A DNA stretch of 64,000 bases from Gilliamella sp. B3022 (GTDB lineage: Bacteria > Pseudomonadota > Gammaproteobacteria > Enterobacterales > Orbaceae), in assembly GCF_028751545.1 (NCBI RefSeq), contig NZ_CP071867.1, positions 2,515,306 to 2,579,305 on the forward strand, written 5' to 3'. Each line of letters opens with the position of its first letter. Positions within the stretch are counted from its first letter, which is position 1. The position numbers were made by a program, and so were the translations under genes. Shown piece after piece: positions 48,001 to 57,321 of this stretch. The notes under the pieces were generated by a model. The model saw nothing but the letters and a program-made list of their open reading frames with translations, searched no databases and was not told the origin of the DNA.

Positions 48001-49914
48001 TCACTGAGGTGTTAAAGACATAATAACGGTTTCAAATGGTGCTAAAGTGATCATTGCGTTTTTTTCAATTGTGGCAGGTTTATCTGCATGAAATTGGCTT
48101 GCATAATCAATCGTGATTTGAAAATCTTGAACGGCATTGGCAGGCAGTTCTAAATCATTTCGTAAATCAAGGTAGTAAACTTGCGGTTTATCAGAGGGAT
48201 TGCGTAAGGTAACAATTGATTTATCCTTAGTCCAGCTAGCCCAGCCATAAACAGCCAGTTTAGTAGGATCTTGTCCTATCCAATGCGTATCAAATAATAT
48301 ATGTTGATGATTCCTCGCCCAATTTGCCGCTTGAGCCAAAGTATCCCAATTTGTGGTAGAAAGTAATTCAGGAGTAATATACATTTCTTGCAATTGGGTA
48401 CCGGTTGCGAAATAACTCCATACTTGATCAGCAAAATCCGTATCGCTTTCGTGTTGTAGATGTTTAGCCTGTTTTGCATAGACAATGCCATGTAACATTA
48501 ATGAATTTAATGGAAATAAAGGACCCTTCATAATAATTGAACGATAAGTTTCTGCATCACGATACGTCAACCATTGTTGAACTTTTGTACCTGGACCATA
48601 ATAGTTCACATCATCGCCTCCTCGCCATATTGAATCAGCATAAAACAGCCAAGATGGTGTGGCTTGTGTACCGGTTGTTAAATTGACATATAAATTATGA
48701 TTAGCTCGACGCATATCTTGAATTAGATCAATCGCAGCATCGAAATCGCTGGTAAATTGACTTCCTGCAATAACTTTATCAGCATTACCGGTGCCATCAA
48801 GTTTGAACATATTGATATTTTGTTGATTAATTAAGTCAAGAATGCGTTTATGAAAATTAGCATAATAGTTAGGACCGGATAGTGCCAATTTTCCATCCAT
48901 GGTTTCATAACCAAACTCAGATGCATTTTTAACACGAGTATCTCTAGGTTTGTTATACCCTCCCCAGGGTGATAACCAAATACCAAGTGCAGCATGATAT
49001 TTTTCAGAAGCACTTTTTAGTTTTTTAAACTCGTTAGGAAAATTGATACTAAACCCCCAATTACCTTTTAAGTTATCCCATCCATCATCAAATAAATAAC
49101 CATCAAGTTTGACATGTCGTTTTTCTACCAATTCTTGTCCATACTGATTGATACGTAATAATGCTTCTTTTTCGGTATAAGGATTAAAAAAACCAATATC
49201 AAGCCAAGAATTATAGTGCAAATAAGGTGCATAAGGCCGCTGGCGTACAGCATTAATAAATTGGTTAACATGACGTCTTAGCTGACCCATTTCAAAAGTA
49301 CCAATATACGTTTTGTAACTTAAAGTATGATTTATTTGTAAAGGAATTGCCTGAGGAATTTTTTGCAATACACCTCCCTCGTAAGCAATGGTATGGGTAA
49401 GTGGATTTTCAGGAATAATAAAAAAAGTGTCACTTATTATTGGTGAACTCACTACAGAACCATAAACAAAAGGCGACTGTGAGTGGAACGGCATTAATGA
49501 AACAGCCGTCATTGAAAGCGGTTTGCTTTTAGGGGTGATTTGCAGTTCAAAACTCGCAAAATGATGCTTATCATTTAAAGATAATATTGTTTGAACATCA
49601 ATATCATGACCAGTGTACATTAATGTCATGTTATTATCTTTCTGATAAAATTGTTCTAATTGAAAATCTTTATCAGTCAGTTTTTCACCCGAACTTAATG
49701 TAATTTCAAATAAAGTATCAACTTTGATTTGATGACTATTTTTAACATTAATAAAATCTAAAGAAGTAATACTTTTTTTAACGTCACTCTCCGAAATCTT
49801 GATGATAGTATTTTCTCCGGATAATTGATAGTCCTTAGCCCAAGCACAATAGACAGGCAAACACAGAGCCGATAATACCCCGACTGTTATCCAATTTTTC
49901 ATATATTTTTTCAT
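48001..49914 (-). CDS. Secreted alpha-galactosidase-like glycoside hydrolase (clan GH-D type)
   Basis: A 637-residue precursor starting at ATG 49914 (GAGGGAG just upstream; the in-frame ATG at 49965 would put 17 unlikely residues before the signal peptide). Signal peptide about 1-28 ('VGVLSALCLPVYCAWA'). A beta-rich N-terminal domain of about 220 residues precedes a TIM barrel: 'YLHYNSWLDIGFFNPYTEKE', 'YLFDDGWDNLKGNWGF', 'LGIWLSPWGGY', 'NINMFKLDGTGNADK' (probable nucleophile Asp) and 'SIWRGGDDVNYYGPG' (probable acid/base Asp). This is the GH36/GH27/GH31-like layout. Substrate is not determined; plant or host glycans are plausible. It is monocistronic. Confidence 0.82.
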   Translation of the reverse strand: MKKYMKNWITVGVLSALCLPVYCAWAKDYQLSGENTIIKISESDVKKSITSLDFINVKNSHQIKVDTLFEITLSSGEKLTDKDFQLEQFYQKDNNMTLMYTGHDIDVQTILSLNDKHHFASFELQITPKSKPLSMTAVSLMPFHSQSPFVYGSVVSSPIISDTFFIIPENPLTHTIAYEGGVLQKIPQAIPLQINHTLSYKTYIGTFEMGQLRRHVNQFINAVRQRPYAPYLHYNSWLDIGFFNPYTEKEALLRINQYGQELVEKRHVKLDGYLFDDGWDNLKGNWGFSINFPNEFKKLKSASEKYHAALGIWLSPWGGYNKPRDTRVKNASEFGYETMDGKLALSGPNYYANFHKRILDLINQQNINMFKLDGTGNADKVIAGSQFTSDFDAAIDLIQDMRRANHNLYVNLTTGTQATPSWLFYADSIWRGGDDVNYYGPGTKVQQWLTYRDAETYRSIIMKGPLFPLNSLMLHGIVYAKQAKHLQHESDTDFADQVWSYFATGTQLQEMYITPELLSTTNWDTLAQAANWARNHQHILFDTHWIGQDPTKLAVYGWASWTKDKSIVTLRNPSDKPQVYYLDLRNDLELPANAVQDFQITIDYASQFHADKPATIEKNAMITLAPFETVIMSLTPQ

Positions 49915-50485
49915 TACTCCCTCACGTTTGACAATAAAACTTAAAGAAAAATTTAACAAATTCAATAATCAGTATAATTCGGTTAGAACACTTAAATTGT
50001 GATCGTGATAGCAGTTTGTAATTTGTTAACATTTCTCAGAAAGACTTTTGTGTATATCAAAAGGAAAGAGTGAACCTAACCTAATAAATAGTGGATAGAA
50101 GAAATTTAATTAATTTACCGTGAGTTAAAAAAGTAACAAAACGCAAGCCTTTTAAATTTTCAAAGACACCGTTACTTTTATCATGCAATGTGATGAACCT
50201 CACAATATAAAAATTTTAGAATCAGTCAGCATACTCATTTTAAAAAATTACATTGATCCAATTGGTTTAAAATACGCTCAATATTCTGATCATCATTTTC
50301 AAGCTGAAGATAATTTTTGCTAATAAAAAGTATCTGTCATTTTAGCCTGTAACCCCTAATACTAGGATTTACCGATGAGTAAAAATAAACGGCTCTCTTT
50401 TTGATGAGCGATAAATTACTCTTCTTTTAAAAAAACACAGTTGTTACGTAAACTCCCAAAAAAATTTTCTGGAAAACATCAAATT
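49915..50485. other. 570-bp spacer with a 46-codon frame
   Basis: A plus-strand frame at 50183-50323 reads 'MQCDEPHNIKILESVSILIL', 'KNYIDPIGLKYAQYSDHHFQ' and 'AEDNFC'. It has protein-like composition, but no ribosome binding site is visible and there are no neighbours in its direction. It may be a small gene or a leftover. The remainder holds the glycosidase promoter and nothing else I can see. Confidence 0.35.
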
Positions 50486-50512
50486 GCCATCATTTAATTG
50501 TTAAATGATGGC
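50486..50512 (-). terminator. Hairpin after the first EEP gene
   Basis: GCCATCATTTAA-TTG-TTAAATGATGGC, a perfect 12-bp stem. The following T-run on the minus strand is short (AATTTGAT), so it is a probable rather than strong terminator. Confidence 0.65.
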
Positions 50513-50560
50513 GAATAATCGATACTTTAAAAAAATAAAAATGAGCACATAACCTATTTA

Positions 50561-51466
50561 TCATTGTTCTAATAATTTTAACTTAGCTATCACGGGGATA
50601 TGGTCACTGACTAATGGCCATTTGATGCCCTTCCACTCATTACCATCATTAGGGATGATCAATTGATCTACATGCCATATTTGATTACGACTGGTAAAGA
50701 TGTGATCCAGATCTAATCCAGGATTACCCGCTGGCCAAGTGCGAGTATCAACACCCTCTTTTTTAACTCGATTCCAATATTTACCCAATTCTTTAATAAC
50801 CTTGTCACTTTCAACAGAATTAAAATCTCCTAGCAAGATCATAATGCCACTAGCTAGATTAGGGAATTCATTGTCTAAATCAAGATCATCAAAAACGATA
50901 CTATTAATAAATCGAGCTTGTGACATTCTCACTTCTTCTTCTTCATGCCAATCAAAATGGCTATTGAAGATATAAACAGGTGAATCAAAGCCCGGTACAT
51001 TAATTTTGCTAAGCATAAGAGACCTTTGCTCATAAGAACCGGATGGCAACAAAAAAACTTTATTTTTTTCGATAGGATATTTTGACAAAATCGCATTACC
51101 GTAATTTCCTCCTTTCATTTCCGTTGCTTTTCCATAAACATAATGCATTCCGGTTTTTTCAGCTAAAACTTTTGCCTGATCTACTCCATTACTACGAGAG
51201 GTTTTTTGATCAACTTCTTCAAGTGTGACAATATCAGCATTCATGGCTTTAATGGCATTAGCGACTAAATCCAGATCAACTTTGTGCTTTCTTAGTCCAC
51301 CTGCAATATTGTAATTGGCAACGGTTATTTGAGGTTGTTCACCTTCTGCATAAATTTTATTAGGCGAACTTTGAAATTGTGTTTTCACCAGATCTTCATC
51401 GGCATAAACATTAAAACAGAATGAAAACAACCCCATAAAAGTAACTATCAAAAAATTTTTTTTCAC
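50561..51466 (-). CDS. Secreted endonuclease/exonuclease/phosphatase-fold protein
   Basis: A 301-residue precursor. Signal peptide about 1-22 ('LIVTFMGLFSFCFNVYA'). The DNase-I-like core is complete: 'VANYNIAGG', catalytic Glu 'VTLEEVDQKTS', 'FNSHFDWHEEEE', 'ILLGDFNSVESD', 'LDHIFTSR' and 'LVSDHIPVIAKL' with the catalytic Asp-His pair. Such proteins may be DNases, phosphodiesterases, sphingomyelinases or inositol phosphatases; the sequence does not settle which. It is co-directional with a related secreted gene (51648-52547) but each has its own terminator. Confidence 0.86.
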   Translation of the reverse strand: MKKNFLIVTFMGLFSFCFNVYADEDLVKTQFQSSPNKIYAEGEQPQITVANYNIAGGLRKHKVDLDLVANAIKAMNADIVTLEEVDQKTSRSNGVDQAKVLAEKTGMHYVYGKATEMKGGNYGNAILSKYPIEKNKVFLLPSGSYEQRSLMLSKINVPGFDSPVYIFNSHFDWHEEEEVRMSQARFINSIVFDDLDLDNEFPNLASGIMILLGDFNSVESDKVIKELGKYWNRVKKEGVDTRTWPAGNPGLDLDHIFTSRNQIWHVDQLIIPNDGNEWKGIKWPLVSDHIPVIAKLKLLEQ

Positions 51467-51591
51467 GTTAACTATCCTTATAAAAGATTCAGCGAGTTAA
51501 AATTACTCAATAGTTATATTACGTTAAATGATAGTTTGTTTTTGAGATTTTTATCACAACCCAACGTTTTTAGTGTTAAAATTAACGTAGC

Positions 51592-51620
51592 TAAAAATAG
51601 CCATGCTATTGCAGCATGGC
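51592..51620 (-). terminator. Terminator of the second EEP gene
   Basis: GCCATGCT-ATTGC-AGCATGGC, followed on the minus strand by TATTTTTAG. It lies 28 bp after the stop of the gene at 51648-52547. Confidence 0.88.
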
Positions 51621-51647
51621 GTATTGACAATTTAAATGGACTTAAGA

Positions 51648-52547
51648 TTATTTATTAAAAATTGTCATTTGTACTGGATAATGATCGGAATAAGTATCAG
51701 TAAATTCATCTTTCAAAACGTTCACATCAATGACATTATTTTTAAGTTTCTCAGATACATAAATATAATCATAGCGCAATGGTGTTGATGCCTGATCATA
51801 AAATACTTTAGTTGGCGCAGTTGAAATGAATGATTTGTTTTTCAATTTTAAAGCATCAATAAAACCCGCATCAAGTAGATTTTGTTGCACAGTGTAACTT
51901 AATTGACCATTAACAAGATTATCTAAAATTGGACGTTTCTTTTGTTTCTCTTTGATATCTTCCAATAAATGACTGTTGTCATATTCAATTTTGTCTGCCG
52001 GTGAAAACGAATTTAAATCGCCAGCAATAATCCAGTTTCCTTTAGGATCGGAACTGTATTTGATTGAATCAATAATTAAATTGATTTCATCTATTCTTTT
52101 TGAAGTCCAAAATGGATTCATATGCGTTATGACAAAATGATAGTTACCCACATCCGCATACAAAGCACCATGCCATAGATTATCAACAACTTTATTGACG
52201 TTAACAATTGGGTATTTTGAAGTGATCGCTACAGGGAAGACAGCAGGATCATTAGGTGATTCTTTTAATAGTACGGCGTAATTGTGTCCATAACTCGCTG
52301 CAAATTTTTCCAATTTTTCACGAGTAAAAAAATTCATCTCTTGCCAAGCAATAATATCGGCATTTTGCATTTTGACCCAATCAATGAATTTTTGTTTCCC
52401 TTTTGACTCATCCAATTTCATGCCATTATAGACATTATAGCTAATGATTTTTAATTCTTTTGCTTCTTCAATTGATGCGAAAGCTGCCGAAGAACTCAGA
52501 ATAATAGCACCGATAATAGCCGCGAATTTCAATTTAATGTTAATCAT
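51648..52547 (-). CDS. Secreted endonuclease/exonuclease/phosphatase-fold protein (paralogue)
   Basis: A 299-residue precursor with signal peptide about 1-24 ('IIGAIILSSSAAFAS'). EEP core: 'LKIISYNVYNG', 'IIAWQEMNFF' (catalytic Glu), 'VITHMNPFWTSKRIDEI', 'WIIAGDLNSFSPADK', 'YDYIYVSEKL', 'TDTYSDHYPVQM' (Asp-His). It shares the fold and secretion with its neighbour at 50561-51466 but is clearly divergent in sequence, so this is an old duplication or two independent gains. Substrate unknown; the absence of a Cys pair argues against a bovine-DNase-like form. Confidence 0.86.
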   Translation of the reverse strand: MINIKLKFAAIIGAIILSSSAAFASIEEAKELKIISYNVYNGMKLDESKGKQKFIDWVKMQNADIIAWQEMNFFTREKLEKFAASYGHNYAVLLKESPNDPAVFPVAITSKYPIVNVNKVVDNLWHGALYADVGNYHFVITHMNPFWTSKRIDEINLIIDSIKYSSDPKGNWIIAGDLNSFSPADKIEYDNSHLLEDIKEKQKKRPILDNLVNGQLSYTVQQNLLDAGFIDALKLKNKSFISTAPTKVFYDQASTPLRYDYIYVSEKLKNNVIDVNVLKDEFTDTYSDHYPVQMTIFNK

Positions 52548-53314
52548 ACGTTATTCCTTTCATTTATTTATACTTTTCATAGATATTATATTGAATGATT
52601 TATAAAGGAATCTTTTTTTATAATTTGTGTGATACAGTTCAATAATTTTATTCAAAATACATCGGATTGGTTGGATTATTTAACTTTCACTTCAAGCCTT
52701 AAATTCAGGAATACTGTAAACCTATTTTTTAAATATTACTGGATGATTATTTAACGGACTGGGATTTAATAAGGTTAAATAAACATGGGCATAAATTTAA
52801 ACTGATTTATGCCCATTGAGTGAATTCTGATCGCCAATTGAAAACTGTGTTTAAGGTCTTCACCTCCAATTGAACAACTCCTGATTATTTTAGGATTTAT
52901 GGAAAGTATCGCGTGAAGTTAACTGTGAATAAACATTACCGGATTGACGATCTGTTGTAGAATAAAATTCATGATAACCATTTGGTTGCAAAATCATAAC
53001 TTCGCAACGCTCTTTAGATTCAATTTTATCTAAATCAATTGTTGATAATACCTGTTTTTTTGATTTCGGAAAACTGTCTAGGAGTATAGAAAAATCATTT
53101 TTTCATCTGTCTTTTCAAATTCATTGTAGCAAGGAAATCCTAGTCACCATTTAATTTACTTGTTTGCGAATGATAGGACTTTTCACCTCTAACCTTGACA
53201 AAATCAGGTCATTCTTAAACGATTGAAAAAAACGAAATAGATAAAAAATGATTCAGTCTCTATTTTACTATTAATCATCACGCAACTTCTTCAAAAAAGT
53301 TTCAATGATCTAAT
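52548..53314. other. 770-bp spacer holding a decayed gene
   Basis: It contains the remnant at 52890-53141. The rest has no start-bearing frame, apart from likely promoter sequence for the EEP gene near 52550-52650. Confidence 0.5.
52890..53141 (-). pseudogene. Frameshifted remnant of an unidentified protein
   Basis: The minus strand first reads 'LGFPCYNEFEKTDEKMIFLY', then stops. A second frame, overlapping it by about 20 bases, carries on for 70 codons: 'KNDFSILLDSFPKSKKQVLS', 'TIDLDKIESKERCEVMILQP', 'NGYHEFYSTTDRQSGNVYSQ' and a stop after 'LTSRDTFHKS'. The two frames join naturally if one base is restored near 53085-53095. There is no start codon, so the N-terminus is lost. The family is not recognised. 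Confidence 0.6.
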
Positions 53315-54145
53315 CTACTGCTGAGGCCAAATGAATCGACCTTTAGCATCAGGATCTTCATTGATAAATCTTTTTAAAATCTCTGATTGATAAAGCGCTT
53401 TAACATCTTTAGCCCATATCGCGTTTACATTGTCTTTTTTTACAACTACCATTAATTCCAAATTAGGGGATAACTGTTCTTGAAATAAAACATTCTCAGC
53501 GGGTATCTTACTTAACCATGCTACACCACCAGGCATAATGGCATAATCCACTTCACCTAAGGTTCTCGGTATGATTTCGGATAATAATAATTTAAATCTC
53601 AAATCATACTTATTTTCAGCGATATCATTAATCGTTGCTGTACCAAATTTTGTGTCAGGTTTAAGTGTGATCCAATTTAACTTTTGCAATAATAATAGCG
53701 CTCTCGCTGTATTGGAGGGATCATTAGGGATTGCAATGATTTGATTTTGTGCAATCTCATTAATTGAATCATGCAATTGTGAAAACAGTGCAGCTGAAAT
53801 GGATGGAATATGCACTAATGATACTAAATTGTTATTTGTTTCTTGATTATAAACATCTAAATACGCTTGATGCTGAGCCGCATTCATATCAATACTTCCC
53901 TCAACTAAAGCCGTATTTGAATCTCTTAAAGAACTGAAATTAACCAGTTTAACCACGTAGCCTTTCTGTTCGAGCTCTGGTTTCACTACTCGCTCCATCA
54001 AAATATTGTGCATACTCGGCGGTAAACCCACTGCAATTTCTTTTTTGTCAATATTATTGGTTTGCTCAGTAATTGATTTTTGCTCACAACCAAATAAAAA
54101 GAAACCAATCATCATTGAAATGACCAAATTAAACGGTATTCGCAT
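53315..54145 (-). CDS. NlpA/MetQ-family substrate-binding lipoprotein (orphan)
   Basis: A 276-residue lipoprotein precursor with lipobox 'FFLFGC' (Cys about 20). The mature part is a type-2 periplasmic binding protein of the NlpA family: 'IAVGLPPSMHNILMERVVKP', 'EGSIDMNAAQHQAYLDVYN', 'IIAIPNDPSNTARALLLLQK', 'GEVDYAIMPGGVAWLSKI'. The 'NDPSN..RAL.LL' motif is diagnostic. Relatives bind D/L-methionine for the MetNI transporter. No metN or metI is nearby, and divergence from MetQ is considerable, so methionine as ligand is uncertain. Confidence 0.88.
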   Translation of the reverse strand: MRIPFNLVISMMIGFFLFGCEQKSITEQTNNIDKKEIAVGLPPSMHNILMERVVKPELEQKGYVVKLVNFSSLRDSNTALVEGSIDMNAAQHQAYLDVYNQETNNNLVSLVHIPSISAALFSQLHDSINEIAQNQIIAIPNDPSNTARALLLLQKLNWITLKPDTKFGTATINDIAENKYDLRFKLLLSEIIPRTLGEVDYAIMPGGVAWLSKIPAENVLFQEQLSPNLELMVVVKKDNVNAIWAKDVKALYQSEILKRFINEDPDAKGRFIWPQQ

Positions 54146-54471
54146 TATTAATCCTTATATTTCCGTAGATTAAATCTATACTATGATATTTATTATTTCT
54201 ATAGCTGACATTATAATGAGTAATACAGCAATAAGTTAATACCAAAAAATGATATGTTTATGCGAATTGGATATATAGGAACTAGAACTGGTTTAGATAA
54301 ATAGAGTCACATTTCAACAAACGCTACAGCTATCAATAATTTATAATTGTACCCAAAACCCTTTAACCCTTGTCCAATGACTTTTCTTACTTATTTTAAT
54401 TCAGTTAATCATTACCCCTAAAATGATATCAGACCCTGATAGGGGTAACGCATTGAATCAATTGATTCGAA
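54146..54471. other. 325-bp spacer with a compound inverted repeat
   Basis: TTACCCCTA (54412-54420) pairs with TAGGGGTAA (54440-54448). Inside it TATCAG (54427-54432) and CTGATA (54436-54441) form a competing stem that shares two bases with the outer one. It lies 24 bp after the aldo-keto reductase stop and has no T-run. Otherwise no gene is seen. Confidence 0.5.
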
Positions 54472-55434
54472 TTATAAAGCGCCTACGATAGGATGTGGCA
54501 CATAAAGTTCCTCAAGATAAGTGACATCTTCTTGAGTTAAATTAATCTTCAATGCTCCTACTGCATCGTCTAGATATTGAGTTTTCGTTGCACCAATTAT
54601 AGGTGATGCGACGCCTTTAGCAAACTGCCATGCTAAAGCCACTTGTGTCATAGTGACATCATAATTTTCAGCAATTTTATGTACTCTTTGTACAATGTTG
54701 GCATCTGTTTTTTGGTAACGGTCATATTTAGCAACCGCGGTTTTATCGGTTTTGCTGCGTAATGTATCAGTCTGCCATTCTAAACGTGATAATCTGCCCG
54801 CGGCTAAAGGGCTATATGGCGTTAATGAAACATTAAATTGTTTGCAAACGGGAATGAGTTCACGTTCATCTTCCCGGTACAATAAATTATAATGATTTTG
54901 CATAGAAACAAACTGCGTCCAGTGATTTTGCTTAGCCACTAATTGCATATTATGAAATTGATAACCATACATCGCTGACGCACCTAATGCACGAACTTTT
55001 CCTACTTTAACCAAATTATGTAATGTTTCCATGGTTTCATCTATCAGCGTGCTGTAGTCAAAACGGTGGATAATATACAAATCCACGTAATCGGTACCAA
55101 GACGTTTAAGTGATCCATCGATCTCTGTTTCGATCGCTTTTTTGGAAAGGTGACCTTCATTAAAATAAACTTTTGTGGCGATAACGACTTTGTCTCGGGC
55201 AATATTTTTTTTAATTGCACGTCCTACATATTCCTCACTCGTACCAGCAGAGTAAGTATTTGCGGTATCAATAAAATTGATGCCTAAATCAAGGGCATGT
55301 TTAATAATGCTCTCACTTTGATCAGGATTAAGTGTCCATGCATGCATTTGACTGGCCGGATCGCCAAAACTCATACACCCTAAACAAAACCGAGACACTT
55401 CAATGTTAGACGTGCCAAGTTTTATGTAATCCAT
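54472..55434 (-). CDS. Aldo/keto reductase
   Basis: A 320-residue TIM-barrel oxidoreductase. 'DYIKLGTSNIEVSRFCLGCM' is the AKR start, with catalytic Asp-Tyr in 'FIDTANTYSAGTSEEYVG', Lys in 'VVIATKVYFNEG', His in 'LYIIHRFDYST' and the NADP site 'VASPIIGATKTQYLDDAVGA'. ATG at 55434 is preceded by AAAGGAGGAAGTT; the in-frame ATG at 55485 is rejected because of that site and the family start. It resembles the YakC/YajO-like group; natural substrate unknown. It is divergent from a LysR gene that may control it. Confidence 0.92.
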   Translation of the reverse strand: MDYIKLGTSNIEVSRFCLGCMSFGDPASQMHAWTLNPDQSESIIKHALDLGINFIDTANTYSAGTSEEYVGRAIKKNIARDKVVIATKVYFNEGHLSKKAIETEIDGSLKRLGTDYVDLYIIHRFDYSTLIDETMETLHNLVKVGKVRALGASAMYGYQFHNMQLVAKQNHWTQFVSMQNHYNLLYREDERELIPVCKQFNVSLTPYSPLAAGRLSRLEWQTDTLRSKTDKTAVAKYDRYQKTDANIVQRVHKIAENYDVTMTQVALAWQFAKGVASPIIGATKTQYLDDAVGALKINLTQEDVTYLEELYVPHPIVGAL

Positions 55435-55596
55435 AACTTCCTCCTTTCTTGCTACTAAATTGACTGAGGTAAACGTTAGCTTCAATAAAAGCCAATAATA
55501 TTGTGTTGATAAGCTGATTGTAAACAGTAATTTTATTGAGATAAACAGGGTATTGATTTATAGTATCATGAATAAAATTCATTAATTCTGCCCAAT

Positions 55597-56478
55597 ATGT
55601 ATAACTTTAATGAACTGAATTATTTTATCACCATCGCCCAGACAAATAGTTTTGTAAAAGCGGCAAAGTCTCTGCATGTCTCATCATCGGCACTGAGTCA
55701 TAGTATACGTAATTTAGAAAACCGCCTTGATTTACGATTATTTAATCGTACAACCAGAAGTATGTCATTGACCGAAGCAGGTGAACAATTATTTAAACAA
55801 ATTGCACCATTATTCAAGTCCATTAATGATGAAGTCAATGCTTTAGCGAATTTTCTTGATACACCCTCGGGAACCATTAGAATTAATGCAACCAATCTTG
55901 CCGTAGAAACGATTCTATATCCCAAATTACGCGACTTTTTAATTCAATATCCTCAAATAAAGATTGAAATTCAAGCTGACAATAATTGGGTGGATATTGT
56001 TGAACAAGGTTTTGATATGGGGTGCCGTATAGGTAACGATCTAGCTAAAGATATGGTTGCGGTAAAAATATCAGAACCGTTGAAAATGGCATTAGTTGCC
56101 AGCCCAGATTATTTAAAAAACACAACAAAACCCAAAAAAATTAATGAATTAGATTGCCATAAATTGATAGGATTAAAGATCTCTTCTCATCATGGTGTAG
56201 AATTATCATGGGAATTTAACGACTATGGCAACACTGTGATTTATCAGCCTTCTTCACAATTAGTTCTTAATAATCATCTTCGCAAACAGGCTGCATTAGA
56301 CGGTTTAGGTATTACTTGGGTCGGTCGGCGAGAAGTTGAGAAAGAATTAGCTGAAGGAACTTTAGTTGAATTATTAACGGATTTTGCCATCACTTATGAA
56401 CCTTTTTATATCTATTATCCCAGTCGAAAAGGTCATTCAAATGTATTCAAACTTGTGTTAGAAGCATTGAAAGACTAA
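55597..56478 (+). CDS. LysR-family transcriptional regulator
   Basis: A 293-residue LysR-type regulator. N-terminal winged helix 'LNYFITIAQTNSFVKAAKSL' and 'HVSSSALSHSIRNLENRLDL' followed by 'RLFNRTTRSMSLTEAGEQLF'. The effector domain runs from about residue 90 ('SGTIRINATNLAVETILYPK'). It has the organisation of the CrgA/DmlR branch. It is transcribed away from the aldo/keto reductase gene with 160 bp between the starts, the usual layout for a LysR protein and its target. Confidence 0.92.
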   Translation: MYNFNELNYFITIAQTNSFVKAAKSLHVSSSALSHSIRNLENRLDLRLFNRTTRSMSLTEAGEQLFKQIAPLFKSINDEVNALANFLDTPSGTIRINATNLAVETILYPKLRDFLIQYPQIKIEIQADNNWVDIVEQGFDMGCRIGNDLAKDMVAVKISEPLKMALVASPDYLKNTTKPKKINELDCHKLIGLKISSHHGVELSWEFNDYGNTVIYQPSSQLVLNNHLRKQAALDGLGITWVGRREVEKELAEGTLVELLTDFAITYEPFYIYYPSRKGHSNVFKLVLEALKD

Positions 56479-57321
56479 ATCATGAGCGTTAAATACAAAA
56501 AAATCCAATTTTTTACTAAAACGTATATATAATCTGAAACTTTTTAACAAAACAATCTTAATACAACTCTATGATTTTTCGATGATTTAAATAAACCATC
56601 AATAAAGTTTAATTGTTCATAACCCATTAGGCAAGGATTTAAACTAAACTACTCCGGTAACAAATAAATCTGTAAAAAATATTTAGGAGTCTATACCGTT
56701 TCATTTTATTTTTTTTACATTCAAGTTGTAGATATACGCTGTTTTTAAATTTTTTATATAAAAAAATTGCTGATTTCATCACATGAACAAACAGCCCTGA
56801 ATCAATTATATTGCAGTCAGTTTAACTTGACAAGTTGGGGGATTATTTTTTATTTTCAATTTCACAGAGTGACATAAAAAGATTTTTAACAATATTATGT
56901 TCAATCCTTAAACTACTCACTTCTGATTCGTATTTTTGACTTAAATCTAATCTACCAATCATTATAAAATGGATATCAGGGCTTACTATTGAAAATTCAG
57001 ATGAACCAGAAAGCGTATATTTATATCTTCCTATTCAATAATTTTACTTTGACTATCTCAATCATCCATGTTTGCCGTAAAAGAATGAGTGAATTTATTT
57101 GAAATAAACGGAAAAACCATTTTTTGATTCGGTAGGATAACAGCCATTAGGGGCTCAAACTTGATTAATTAATGAAACGTTGGCATGACCTGAAGTTTTT
57201 TTACAAAAAAAACCTTCATTTTAAATCAATTTATTATGACTGCTGTAATTATAGCCTATTTAGCCTTGACGATTAATGAAGCCAATGCTAATATTTGCAG
57301 CCTGTTGAGACAGAGCACTAC
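56479..57321. other. 840-bp spacer before tRNA-Cys
   Basis: It contains repeat copy 3 (56671-56699). No gene is seen. Short minus-strand frames around 56840-56990 lack starts. The promoter of tRNA-Cys should lie in the last 60 bp. Confidence 0.5.
56671..56699 (+). repeat. Dispersed 29-bp repeat, copy 3
   Basis: TGTAAAAAATATT, then T, then AGGAGTCTATACCGT. Followed by TTCATTTT and a T-rich stretch as in copy 1. Confidence 0.85.
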
